Origin: Lithospermum erythrorhizon
Lineage: Eukaryota; Streptophyta; Magnoliopsida; Boraginales; Boraginaceae
Reading direction: 5' to 3'
Length of the DNA stretch: 64,000 nucleotides
Assembly: GCA_019722365.1 (NCBI GenBank)
Contig: JADFUC010001661.1
Coordinates: 62,001-126,000, forward strand
The position numbers and the translations under genes were made by a program. This document shows positions 1-10,871 of this stretch, in pieces. The notes under the pieces are model-generated. The model did not search any database. It was not told the origin of the DNA and saw only the letters and a program-made list of their open reading frames with translations. The stretch's first letter is position 1. Every line of letters starts with the position of its first letter.

Positions 1-2267
1 TTGAAGTAGCCCTGATCATAGGAGTCAATGCCCATGCAGACATGTCATGATCAAAGCAAAATCCAACAATCACATTGGAAACGAATAGGGAGCATTATAC
101 TTCTCGCTCAATCTTGCCTGAAATAGTTTAAACGATGAATTTCGAGAATATCAAATTGGACTAGATAGTGATACTAAAGAAATAATAGGTATGTGTAATT
201 ATGTCGAATGAATATGTTTCCTTTTCCGATCACCCCATGAAATTGAATTGAATGTATCCCCAAAAAAAAATATACTCTATATATCATCTAATAAGTTGCA
301 ATGGTATGTAAATGAAGGAGTGGAGGTAATATGTAACGGTTGATTTATTACTTGGATGATTAACCATATTGCCCAAGAAACGGCACTCATAATTAAGAGG
401 AAAGGTCCCAAAATGAAGTTGACATGATTGCTAACACCATCTTTGCCCCCTGCATTTTCTGCATATCTCCAATGAATGCTTGATTGGGCTATGCCAACGA
501 TGTGTCCATGATAAACTGATAGCAACAATGCACCACCAACACAAAAAGTTGTTCCCCATAGCTTTGCTTGCCCTGCCTTAGTTTTAAACCCCAGCTTCTC
601 TAGTCTGAAAATAGGAAATCAAATTGAGATTTTCGAGTCCATATCTTTGGTGGCCTTCCGCCAATAAAACTAAGGCGAGGGTAAGGAAAATCTCGTAAAA
701 CATGTATATATGTTTTTCCATCTATTTTCTCCCCTCAAAGCAACTTGGGACTTAGTTTTCATTGGTGTTTTACTAAAAAAAGCGGTAATGTGAAATTGAA
801 ACGAAAAAGATTATTACCCAAAAGGTACGGCAAAAATGAAAGTTACTGCTGGAGTAATATTCGATAATGCACAAGCAATGGTAGGAGTGGAATTTTTAAG
901 CCCCACAAAGTATGTGATTTGAGTCACTGAAACACTGCAAAATTCGATAATTCATCTTCATTTAGCTAAAACAGAGATGTATATTGCGATACCTAAAAGG
1001 TCCTATAGCTATAAGCCTATAATAATAAGAGGATGTTTGGGGAAGCTTATTTTTTTGTCAAAATCAACTTATAAGTTAATTTGACAAAAATAAAGTGTTT
1101 GACTAGCATTTATAACATGTAAATTATAAGTTGAAAGTAGCTTATAAGTTAATTTTTTAAAAAAAGCAATTCTCAATTTTTTTTCTAACTTTTTTTTCTC
1201 CAATTTATAAGTTGGTTTGACCAAGTAAATTAAATTACTTCATTGACTCTCTATATTTAATGTTATACCTTATTTACCCTTTATTTAATAGTCATAAAGA
1301 TATAATTTTTAGTTATACTAACTTTTTACTCTTTATTTTAAATTTTTTTTTATATTTTTTAGTCATAAAATACAATTGTTAGTTATAATTAATTTTTATT
1401 CTTTCAATATTAAATTATTAATTTATTTACATCCATAAGAATAAAAAAAAATTATATATAAATAAGATATTAATAAGCATAAATGAATTTATCATTTACG
1501 CAACTCAAAAATATTCTCTGTCAACTTATAAGTTATTATTATCCAAACATGTAGAAAAAAAATTCACTATAAATTATGTTAGCCAAACAAGTCAAAACAA
1601 ATAATTTGATAACTTTTAAGTAACCTACTTATTATAAGTTGCATTGTCACTTATAAATTGATCACTTATAAATTAAAAAAAAAAAACTTAGCCAAACACC
1701 CTTATAAGTTACTACTCAGTACTCACCCAAAGATTGAACACAAGAAAATCTGAAAAATGATTGAAAATGTCAACTTTGGCCTTGTTTTCCTGGAATAATC
1801 AACCCATGAGATTAAAGAAATATTAATGACTGAACATCATAATAAAATGGTAAAAAATAATAAAGTCACAAAAAGATCATATAGTAACTAAACATATGTG
1901 ACTATGGATATGCGAGGGTATATAGATTATTTCATGCAACACAACACATAAATCGGTAAAAGAAACATCACATAGATATATATAGAGAACTTCTTCGTTC
2001 ATTTTTTTCAAGAAACACACATACACTAAACATCTTAGCCTATTATGATGACAACTAACAGAAATGAACAAAATAAAATGAATGAATTTACCTCTCCAAA
2101 AAATAAGCGAATGGGGCAATAGAAATGGTAGCAAATAATTGCCTATAAGCAACATGAATGAAAGGGTTCATTCCAGTATCCATAGCCAGTTTCGATATTA
2201 TATTCATTCCAGCAGACCCCAATTGCACAATCACCATCAACAAGAAAGGCATTAAATTTCCTGCCAT
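1..2267 (-). CDS. WAT1-related (MtN21/EamA-like) transporter, 5' part, frame-broken in last visible exon
   Basis: Multi-pass membrane protein of the plant drug/metabolite transporter superfamily; relatives move auxin, amino acids or other metabolites across the plasma membrane or tonoplast, and the substrate here cannot be told. Exons joined by eye on the minus strand: 2092-2267, 1727-1789, 818-934, 352-604, and 1-117 (partial, leaves the window). The first four total 609 nt with continuous phase (203 codons). Start ATG is at 2265-2267 ([17 protein letters not shown]). Family landmarks are [48 protein letters not shown] and [11 protein letters not shown], the last at the usual WAT1 intron position. 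In the last exon, [14 protein letters not shown] is followed by a stop at 70-72, while the family sequence [16 protein letters not shown] resumes in another frame. About 12 residues usual at this point are missing, which suggests a small frame-shifting deletion or an assembly error. Probably a pseudogene or damaged allele; family assignment is firm. Confidence 0.85.
1031..1703. mobile_element. hAT-like MITE in WAT1 intron 2
   Basis: This AT-rich block fills most of the intron between WAT1 exons 2 and 3. Its ends are imperfect inverted repeats: GGATGTTTGGGGAAGCTTAT on the left and the reverse complement of GGGTGTTTGGCTAAG on the right. Internal copies of ACTTATAAGTT recur on both arms. The same termini bound a second copy at 25355-25916. 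The GTGTTTGGC-type ends and lack of an ORF fit a non-autonomous hAT element. No clean 8-bp target duplication is visible, so the class is inferred. Confidence 0.6.
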
Positions 2268-2554
2268 TTTCTTCTTCTTTTATAACTTCCGTCTTTCTAT
2301 TCAATTTCTTGAAAAAGTAAAAGAAGACAAATTAAATAGTTAAGTGAAGAAACTAGATGGAGAAGAAATTAAAGAACTTATTTATTAAGCCAAGAATGGT
2401 ACAAAACGTATTATAGGACCCATTGGTACATATTGGGGGTGATCGCCCAGTGCTCATTACGTCCATATTATTCACTTCATTTTAAAAATACAAACTTTGA
2501 TCCCCAATAGAATCATCGTAATAACACTTATAAAAGAACCTAAGCACTTGGTGC
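2268..2554. promoter_or_regulatory. WAT1 upstream region
   Basis: AT-rich DNA immediately 5' of the WAT1 start on the minus strand, likely 5' UTR and promoter. No certain TATA box was fixed. It contains a ~40-bp segment at about 2472-2515 (core AAAAATACAAACTTTG) that recurs at about 5999-6036, on the other side of the CACTA-like element. Confidence 0.35.
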
Positions 2555-3405
2555 CACTATTCTTTGAGCTATATCGTTTTTGTAACGTTATAGGATTTAA
2601 TTTATTAATATAAGATATGACATTTCTCTGACGTTATTCTATTTTCATAAATATTAAGATAAAGTTGTAAAATATGAAAATATAAATAAATTGACCTATT
2701 GTTACATTTATGAGGCATGAAGGCATTTTCATAAATATCTTAATTTGGATATGACATTTCTGTGACATTAATTTATTTTCATAAAATATCTGAATTTACC
2801 TTATGGCATGTATGTGACGTTTAGGAATTATTGTTCACAAAATTTTTGAATAAGCGAGAAATATCTTTACACAATGGTGGGTGTGTGACGTTTTCGCATA
2901 GGGCGGGGAAATTGAAGTCGAAAGGCTATGATAATATCTCTTATCTCCCTTATAAATATAACATAACAAAGTCATTTTTTTTCCTCTTGATTTCTTGAGG
3001 TAATTTCTTTTCTTTATTTCTTATGTGTAATTTAGTTTTTAATTTAATGTATTGATTTCATAGTTGTTTATTGTAATGTTATATACTAACTTGTCTCTTT
3101 TTTTTTGTAGCAAATTCAATTTTAATTTGAGGTATATTATATTTTCTTAATTCTTCTTTACATGTACAAAATTTAATCATTTTATATATTAACTTGTTTA
3201 TTATTTGGATGTAGATAGAAAATCAAAATATACTTTAATGATATATTTTATAGTTTCAAAAGTAAGAGTTGTTCATTTAAATAATTAATGTTCTTTATTA
3301 TGAATGTTCATGTTCAATGTTTAAATAATTATCTATATTTTTTATACTTTAATGATATATTTTATAATTAATGTTCTTTATTATGTATGTACATTTTGAA
3401 TATAT

Positions 3406-3410
<5 letters not shown>

Positions 3411-3447
<37 letters not shown>
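3411..3447. repeat. (AT)n microsatellite
   Basis: About 18 uninterrupted AT dinucleotides inside the CACTA-like element. Read directly from the sequence. Confidence 0.95.
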
Positions 3448-3450
<3 letters not shown>

Positions 3451-3510
3451 TTAAGAATACATTCTATATATTTTTTAAGAAAAAATGATTTTTTAATTTT
3501 ATTATATTAC

Positions 3511-4075
3511 TAGCAGTGGCGTTTGTATGGCGTTGTGTTTATTATATTTAATTAATTATTTATTAAGTATTACTTATGAGACATTTGTGGCGAAATGATT
3601 TTTGGGATTATGACATTTGTGGCGTTATATATTATTATATTTAATAAAATTAATTATTTAATATTAATAGTATAACATTATTGTGGCCGAAATTATTTTT
3701 GGAGATCACGGCGTTTGGCATAGGCGTTAATTTTATTATTATATTTAATAAATTAATTATTTAATATTAATAGTATGACGTTATTGTGGCGAAGACCTTT
3801 TTGGAGATATGACATTTGTATGGTGTTATTTTTATTATTATATTTAATAAATTAATTATTTAATATTAAGAGTGTGACGTTATTGTGGCGAAAATCTTTT
3901 TGAAGATATAACATTCTTATGGCGTTATGGTTATTATTATATTTAATAAATAAATTATTTAATATTAAGAGTGTGACATTATTGTGGCAAGCATTTTTAA
4001 TTATGTGACATTATTATGGCGTTGCTTTTATTATTATATTTAATTAATTTTGTGTTTCATACTAATCAAGTGTGA
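3511..4075. repeat. Tandem array, ~100-bp unit, about 6 copies
   Basis: Each unit has the order TGACATTTGTGGCGTT, TTATTATTATATTTAATAAA, TTAATTATTTAATATTAA, then GTGTGACGTTATTGTGGCG. Units begin near 3511, 3608, 3705, 3808, 3907 and 4003, so the period is 96-103 bp. Copies diverge, most at the edges. The array lies in the left half of the CACTA-like element and has no coding potential. Confidence 0.8.
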
Positions 4076-4317
4076 TCCATTAATTAAGTGTGTTTAAGCG
4101 TATGACATTTTTACATACATTCTAAAAATTTAATTATATTAAGGACAAAAGCCCCCGATAAATACGTCGTGTTTGCGGTGGGGTTCAGGTTAAATGCTTC
4201 ACGTTTTACAATGTCCTTATTCGCTTACGTTTCAATAATGGGCAAAAATGGTCTTCCGTGGCCAGTCCGTTAAGTTGATGAATGGCGTGACTAACGTATT
4301 TTGGTATTTTTCATAAA

Positions 4318-5110
4318 AATTTTAAAAATTTAGACCGAGAAGAAGCGCTATTTATCACACGTTTGCATCGGGTTCAGTTCATCACACCGTTTCAAAATGT
4401 CCTTGTTAAATTTACTCGAGTTTAAATAATGGGCAAAAGTGGTCCAATTATTTGATATAATCTGTTAAAGTTGCTACTTTTTTATCGGCGTGGTATCGTA
4501 TATAGATTTAATCTTCAAAGTTTTTCTTAACAACAAGTATCCAACTAGAAGAACAAGAAATATACAGACGACGTTTCATTTGTATTATCCAAATGTATCA
4601 ATGAAAAGTTCACATATAAGAATGTTAGTTTGAGTTTTTATGATTTTTTTTTTCTTTCCTAGCGATCGCGTAATCACGTAACCAAAAAAATAGCAGCAAC
4701 GAAAAAAATTAGAAAGAAAAAAATCATTAAAAGAGCACAAGCTGAACAATCATTTAAGGACAAAAGGAACCCGCGATATAAAATCCAAGGTTATGCATCA
4801 ACAACGAAACAAAGATACTTTACAACTTCTGATAAAATTTTTTCATTACAGCTAACACTTTCAAACAAAATAAAATTGCTTATATGTGAACTTAGCATTG
4901 ATACATTTGGATAATAAATAAACGTCTTATTACTTCTTGTTCTTCTGAATGGGCTGTCTTCTTGACCAAAGCTTAAAAATTAAATCTATATCTTAATCAC
5001 GTGATAAAGCCAGCACAGCTGCCGAGACATAATTGGGCACCACTTTACCACGTTATTAAGCGAGTGATAAGGACATTTTAAACATGTGGCTGGGAGATTT
5101 CTGGCTCTGC
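4318..5110. repeat. Large imperfect inverted repeat (foldback-like insert)
   Basis: The two halves are imperfect reverse complements. Best arm pair: 4547-4620 against 4879-4946, sharing AGAAGAACAAGAA and TTATCCAAATGTATCAATG. A flanking outer pair at 4391-4440 against about 5037-5085 shares AAAATGTCCTT. An inner pair at 4639-4662 against 4707-4728 consists of T-rich and A-rich tracts around GATCGCG. The transcript would fold into a long hairpin. It is nested in the CACTA-like element and has no ORF; it could be a separate foldback/MITE insertion or an inverted duplication. Confidence 0.65.
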
Positions 5111-5654
5111 GTGTGGGCCTTCTCAAAGTGATCACTTGCTGATCGCGTGACCATCAGCTGTCGGCTGCAGATGACACATCCCATTGTGAAACATAAGTGT
5201 CAGAGCAGACCGACCCAACGTGGTGATGAACTAGAATCGGCTGCGGGCATGCTCTTATGAAGAGGCTTTACCCTTATATTAATATTAAGTACATATTCTT
5301 AATTAAGTGTGTTTTAGGATGTGACGTTTTTGTCACATATTTTAAAATTTAATTATATGAATATTAAGTGTGTTTCATTAATTTTAACATGCATAGTGTG
5401 ACGTTTCTATGTCGGTGTCTTAGGTCAATTGGCCACGTTTATGATGGTTTTAGCCGGATTATTCCATTGTTAGTAACGTTTACAAATGTCATACAATCAT
5501 CATACTACTTTCTTCGCTGACATATGCATGGGTTTGATTTTAGTGCGATGCCTAATAGATGACGTTTTCTTTTCGCCACGGATCGTCCGCATATTATCTT
5601 CACGGCATTTATGTGGCGTTTTTGGTGTATCGTTAGCCAAAATCTATAGTAGTG

Positions 5655-6604
5655 ACACTTTTATTTAATGACCATTTTTTCAATCTTTCAAGCATGCTCC
5701 CTTATCAAATCATATTTATATCAGTATATATTACTATATCTAATTCAAAACAATTGTCATTTATATTTTTCGGGACATATATTTGACTATTAATAATTTT
5801 GACCATTAAAAGATGAAAAATATAAAAATTTTATCTTTAAAAGCAAATTGACAAATATTTTGAATTGGAGTTAGTAGGAGATAATATTAGAAGATGATTG
5901 GTTATGGTGGGTGCTTAAATTTTTTTTTAAAATGGACATTATATAGAAATATAACGAGAGAGATATGCCATGAAAGTGTAATAGAGGATCGCCGAACCCT
6001 TCATTTCAAAAATACAAACTTTGGTCCCCAACTTGGTGATAATTGTTTCCTCAGCCTTTTTTCTTTTTTTTTCCTCTAAAATACAAACTTCTCATTATTC
6101 ACTTCATTTCAAAATATCATTTATTTTTGATTATCAATCGTCAAAATTAATAAATGTTGAAGCCTTAGCAGATAACATACATAACCAACTTTATAACTTG
6201 AATAAAACTATCAAGATAATAATAATAAAGTATATTAAAAGTATTAGTATTTGAGATATTTTTTACAAAATATTATATAATACATATATAAAATGAGTTC
6301 AAAATTTAAAATGACTATCATCGCCAACATTCATAATTGGATGTAATCAATATGAACTTCTGAGGGAGTATTATATATATATGCCTTTCTTTTTCTGAAA
6401 TGGGGAATGGGAGGATCCCTATAATTTTTTAATCATGTTATTCCTTAGGATTCATTTAATATGTTGGAAAATCACGAATATGGCTTCATTTTAAATACTA
6501 CCTTCCTTCTTAAAATTGTCACAGATTTTAATAATTAAACTTTTGTGATAAATATTTTTTGTTTGTGTTTATAATATTTTATAGAAAAATATATCAATAA
6601 AAAA
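5655..6604. other. Gene-free AT-rich spacer
   Basis: No coding signal is visible; the short open frames here lack family resemblance and codon character. At about 5999-6036 there is a copy of the short repeat seen at 2472-2515, and part of it recurs at about 6090-6110. Confidence 0.6.
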
Positions 6605-6857
6605 TACTCCCTCTATTCTACAAGATTGTCGACTTTTTTTTTATAGTTGTAACTTTCAAACTTTGACCTTAAATATATTTATTTGTGTTATATAATATTT
6701 TATAAAAAATATATCAATGGAAAGAGTTTGAAATATTTTTTTTTCATTAATATATTTTTAATAAAATATTATCTGATAAAAATAAAAATATTTGTAATTG
6801 AGGATTATTTATTAAAAGTTAAGCGTGGCCAATCTTTTTAGGAAACGGAAGAAAATA
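6605..6857. mobile_element. Stowaway-type (Tc1/mariner) MITE, copy A
   Basis: Begins TACTCCCTCTATTCTACAAG and ends in its degenerate inverted copy (CCAATCTTTTTAGGAAACGG). The inner palindrome includes TGACCTTAAATATATTT and AAATATATCAATGG. It is the same family as 51917-52171 and 56846-57082. The TA target and CTCCCTC terminus are the signature of plant Stowaway elements. It is the oldest looking of the three. Confidence 0.8.
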
Positions 6858-7894
6858 TAAATTGGTCTCTTATTTAGTTGGTGTAAAGCAAGGAAAGTTG
6901 AAGTGTATATTAGCATTAGATGGTAACTTGAAAGTTCACCTATAAAAACATAAAGTTGGTGCACGATTATTAAAGAAATAATCCACTTCCATCGAAAATA
7001 ATACAACGTATACTTTATTCGTGGCTATCTCCACCACAAATCCGGAGTTCAATACACACACCAAAACAGTAAAAATGTGAGATGAAGTTATTATTTTGCC
7101 CTTTTGTGACTAACGAATACGCTCCATGTTTATAAGCTAACAAGCGAACTCGGTATATGCTTGTAAGATAACTAGCAAATTCGATGAGTGCTAGTTTAAT
7201 TATAAACAAAACAGAAACAAGCTACTTATTTTCAGGTTTATAAGTAAGTAAACCTCAACATAATTCGTTTGTTAGCTAAGAAGCATGTTATTAGCTTGTT
7301 TGTTTCATATAAACACATTCATTCTTATATATTTAAAGAAAATGCAAATTAATTACATAAGACGAGATTAAATAATTAATTATATAAGAATGAATTAAAT
7401 AATTAATTACATAAGAATGAAGTAAATAATTATGAAAATGGCTAAAACGTGTTGCTCACAGTGTGCGGCTTCATATCTGGCGATAGCGTGGTTCATGCAC
7501 TTGCGATAATGCGTTGAATAAGTTGATTCTATCTCTATATTGAATTTCTAAAGCTTGAGTTGAAGCATCTCGTCTATTTTTTTCAATACAATCTTGCTCA
7601 GAGGATAGGATAGAGTCTTGATCATGTGTAGTTACAATTAAAATTTGACAAATTAGTATATAATATGTAAAAGAATTAACCAATTAGGTATATGCTACCT
7701 AAGATATAAGCACTAAAATAATTTGTTTGCATTTATATTTTATTATTTATATACGATGACTGCATTGTCTTTGTTAAATCACCACCATATGCAACATTAT
7801 TACAAATTTTCTTTTAAATACCTCCATATTCAACATCATTTTCTAAACACAAATTTTTTTTATTATCACTTTGTTCTTCAACCCAAATTTACAC
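6858..7894. other. Gene-free spacer left of solo LTR 1
   Basis: AT-rich sequence without a convincing gene. Short direct repeats of AAATAATTAATTACATAAGA occur at about 7368-7425. The last 5 bp (7895-7899, ATGTC) are the target duplication of the solo LTR. Confidence 0.5.
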
Positions 7895-7899
7895 ATGTC

Positions 7900-10469
7900 T
7901 GTAATAACCCGTTACGAAAAAAAAAAAAAATTCGGTCGGCGGTGGGACCCGGGGATAGTATAAATAATTTCGATGATAATATTATTTGGGTTGAATTACA
8001 TTTATAATTTAGTATTAATAGTCGGGGACAATTCGAGTTAAGTTAGATCGTTAAGTGGATTCATTAACTCGATTCGGCGCGATTCGAACCTGAAACTCTG
8101 TCGCGGCTTTAAAGCTGACTTAAGTGTTAAGTAACCAAAGCCTCTAAATCCTTATCATCATAACACAAAATCAAACAAAATATCTTCTCTTTTCTTCATA
8201 GCTTGGCGAGATTTCCATGGAGCAAAACCAAAGATTTTCTCTTCGTTTCTTCAGCTTTTGTGCATATAAAAGAGATCCTCGAGTCGATTGTGCAAGGTTT
8301 CCCAATTAACTCCCTCACGATTTTGAGGTAAAAGAAAATAAAGCGTTTTTGGTTGATTTTTTGAGGATTGACTTTTGGTTGACTTTTTACATAATTCAAT
8401 TTTTATGATGAATCTTAGTTTGTTATGGGTTACATGATGTATATAAGTGATGATTCATGATTTAGAGGTTGTTTGGGGATGTTATGGTTAGGTTGACTTT
8501 TAGGTTTTTAGTTGACTTTTTCGGGTGATATTTTGCTAAGACTTTTATAATGTAGGAAGTTTGAGGTGGGACCTTATTGTAGCTATTGTGAGGGTTAAAT
8601 TGGTGATTTAAAATTGATTAAGGGAGTTAGGTTGAAAAAAGTAATATTTTTCAAGTTGAGTTATAATTGATATTTTGGAGTATAGATTGTTAATTAGGAG
8701 GACCTTTGCTGATTAACTAGAATGACTTATAAGTTGATTTGTAATGATAAAGTAATAAGATGGAATTTTAGCGGGGGATCGATTTGGTTGTGTCCGATGG
8801 GATTATAATTCGATAGTTTATCCGTCATGTTAGACCGTTTGGAAATAGTTCCACTAAGAATTGGTTATATATCTTTTAGAACGCAAGTGTAGTAGTAGGT
8901 CTTGATTATACTTTCTGGGTGTTTGTTTAGGCGTTGATCGTGGAAAAGGGCAGTTACCGTGATTGTGTTCGCGGAGGTTTTGTGGTAGCTAGCGAGGTGA
9001 GTACTTATCTCGGGGGGTGTTACTTTGCGTATTCATTTTTAAATTGTGATCGTGTAGGCTGGCGTGATATGATTATGTGAGAATAGCATACATGTGATTG
9101 TTGTATGATTATATATGATTTATTTGTGTGAGCCATGATATGATTATGTGATGGTATTTTTGTGGCGTTGAAGATTGGCTTGAGGTAAGTGATGGCTTGA
9201 ACTCCCAAACATATTTTTGTGGCCTTGTCGGCACTATTGTATTCTGTGGCTTTTATCGTGGCTTATGATTCTGTGGCACTTACATCGTGATTGTGTTTGA
9301 CTTTCTGATTGTGAGATGTTTAGGCTGTGTGCTTAGATATTGTTTGGGGTAAGAGTAGTTGGTATTGAGAGGTGATGGTTAGAGCTATGTATGACTTGAG
9401 GTGACTTGAGTATCAGGATTTGATCCTATGTTGGGGTGATCAGGGGATTAGGTGACTCTCCTTCCTTGCGGGATATGCGGCCGATATTGTATATACTTTG
9501 TGTATAAGTGCGGTGTGCCTTATACTTAGTGTATAAAATGATTGTACTTGTACTTAGTGTATATAGTGCGATGTGCCTTATACTTTGTGTATAAGTGTGG
9601 TGTGCCTTATAGTTTGTGTATAAGTGCGGTTTGGCCCTTATACTACGGTATAGAAATGCTTGAGGGGTGATTATTGATTAGTCCATTCCTGGCGGGTAGG
9701 CAGTTGAGCATATGCGCATTAAGAGTTGGTATCTTGGTGGGATATGAGAGATGGGAGGTTTGATAACTAGATTTTAGTCGTTGTTGTATTGATTTCTATT
9801 TTAGATTGTATGCTTAGCTGAAACCTTCTATTTTATCTTCATGTATTATATGCGAGACTTCACAATGGAATTATGTTGTAATATGACCTTTTTAGGTGAT
9901 CTGGATATATGTATTCTATTCATATCTGACTATTATATTATTATTGACTGGATTCAGGTATGGTAAAGATCACCACGTGTTAAGTTTCACTAGCTTAGCA
10001 GCTTCACGCCCCGCTTTTTAAACTACGGCGGCATTTCATTTGTGCCGGGTTGGCCAGGCGGTAGTTGAGCGAGGCATTTGAGGATTTGTTCAGTGGCTAG
10101 GTGAGGATCCACCAGCGATCGATTTTGATGTGTTGTCAACTATTTTTTATTGTTGTACTTTATTATCAAATTTTAGCCTTGTCGGCGGTTGTCATTTTGT
10201 ATTGATGCAGTACTTACTCTCTTTTGTAGCACTTTGCCGGCATTCTTTGTTTATTTGGGATATGTTGTATATATATATGGCGTTGGTTGGTTAGATATCA
10301 CACGATGGATTGTGAATTTTTAAGCGTGATTATTTTGGAAATATTATATATAATCATATTTTTTGAAGGAAGCGAGTAGTTTTAAGCCCAGGTAGATCCA
10401 TCGATTTGGTGATGCAGTATTCCGGATTATAATGACTACCTCGGGCGGCCGACACAGGGGGCGGTCGTT
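7900..10469 (+). mobile_element. Solo LTR 1, probable Ty3/gypsy family (2.57 kb)
   Basis: Starts TGTAATAACCCG and ends GGGGGCGGTCGTT. It is flanked by an exact 5-bp duplication ATGTC (7895-7899 and 10470-10474), which fits LTR-retrotransposon integration followed by LTR-LTR recombination. A diverged copy lies at 16308-19067 in the same orientation; shared landmarks include GACAATTCGAGTTAAGTT, GGTGAGTACTTATCT, TGTGCCGGGTTGGCC, GATATGTTGTATATATATG and the 3' CGGGCGG...GACACAGGGG...CGGTCGTT. Because each copy has its own target duplication, they are independent solo LTRs and not the two ends of one element. Assignment to a long-LTR gypsy lineage such as Del/Tekay is inference from length and end sequence; there is no pol here to confirm it. 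Confidence 0.75.
9484..9655 (+). repeat. Subrepeats inside solo LTR 1
   Basis: Four to five diverged copies of a ~35-bp unit GTGCCTTATACTTTGTGTAT + AAGTGCG. The solo LTR at 16308 carries the related palindromic form CCTTATACTACGGTATAAG at about 17932-18190. Such LTR subrepeats often lie near promoter elements; no function is shown here. Confidence 0.7.
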
Positions 10470-10474
10470 ATGTC

Positions 10475-10871
10475 GAGTTTTAAAGCTGTGAACAACAACG
10501 CGGAACATCATCTAGCGCTTACCGTTTTTGGTATTGGTACAAGGATGGTAAATATTTTCCATTTGTGAATTTTTTCATATTTACTATTTTTCTAACTAAT
10601 TAATTGATACAATAGTTTTATCGAGTGTCGGACAAATGCCGATGTAATGTCATACGCTTGAAAGAAATAAAGTAGCCGATTGGGCGTCTTGGTATATGGT
10701 TCCACCCAACAGCTTTTGTCGAGATAGATGCTTAGAGAATATCTTTGAAGATTGTAAGTTAACTAAAATTTTATCAATTAAGCATTTGATCAATTTTGTC
10801 GGGGATTCGCCTCAGGATTTCAAGAAAGCATTTTTCGAAGCATGTGCAACGACAATGTGTGACTACAAGTA
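10475..10871 (+). pseudogene. Unidentified coding remnant right of solo LTR 1
   Basis: A frame open from about 10648 to the stop at 10869-10871 reads RNKVADWASWYMVPPNS and later INFVGDSPQDFKKAFFEAC. It has coding-like composition, unlike the surrounding AT-rich DNA. The NKVADW motif resembles the C-terminal part of RNase H-like domains of plant LINE elements, but the rest is not recognised. Immediately after the LTR, ATG at 10470-10472 opens a 26-codon frame (MSSFKAVNNNAEHHLALTVF) ending before a GTAAAT that could be a splice donor. Whether the two pieces belong together is unknown. Confidence 0.3.

Larger units (their letters stand above)
2555..5654. mobile_element. CACTA-like non-autonomous DNA transposon (degenerate)
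   Basis: The right end reads ...TAGTAGTG at 5647-5654; in reverse complement this is CACTACTATAGATTTTGGC, typical of plant CACTA (En/Spm) termini. The left end CACTATTC at 2555 is a weaker match. Between the ends, short motifs of the type TGACGTTTxTGTGGCG recur many times near both termini (about 2575-2900 and 5320-5640), as expected for subterminal transposase-binding repeats of CACTA elements. No transposase ORF remains. The 3-bp flanks (TGC and ACA) do not match, so the left boundary is uncertain. It hosts the tandem array at 3511-4075 and the inverted repeat at 4318-5110. Confidence 0.5.

Noticed and set aside
8085..8110. GATTCGAACC resembling a tRNA T-arm
   Set aside because: No acceptor or anticodon stem can be built, and the site lies inside the solo LTR family.
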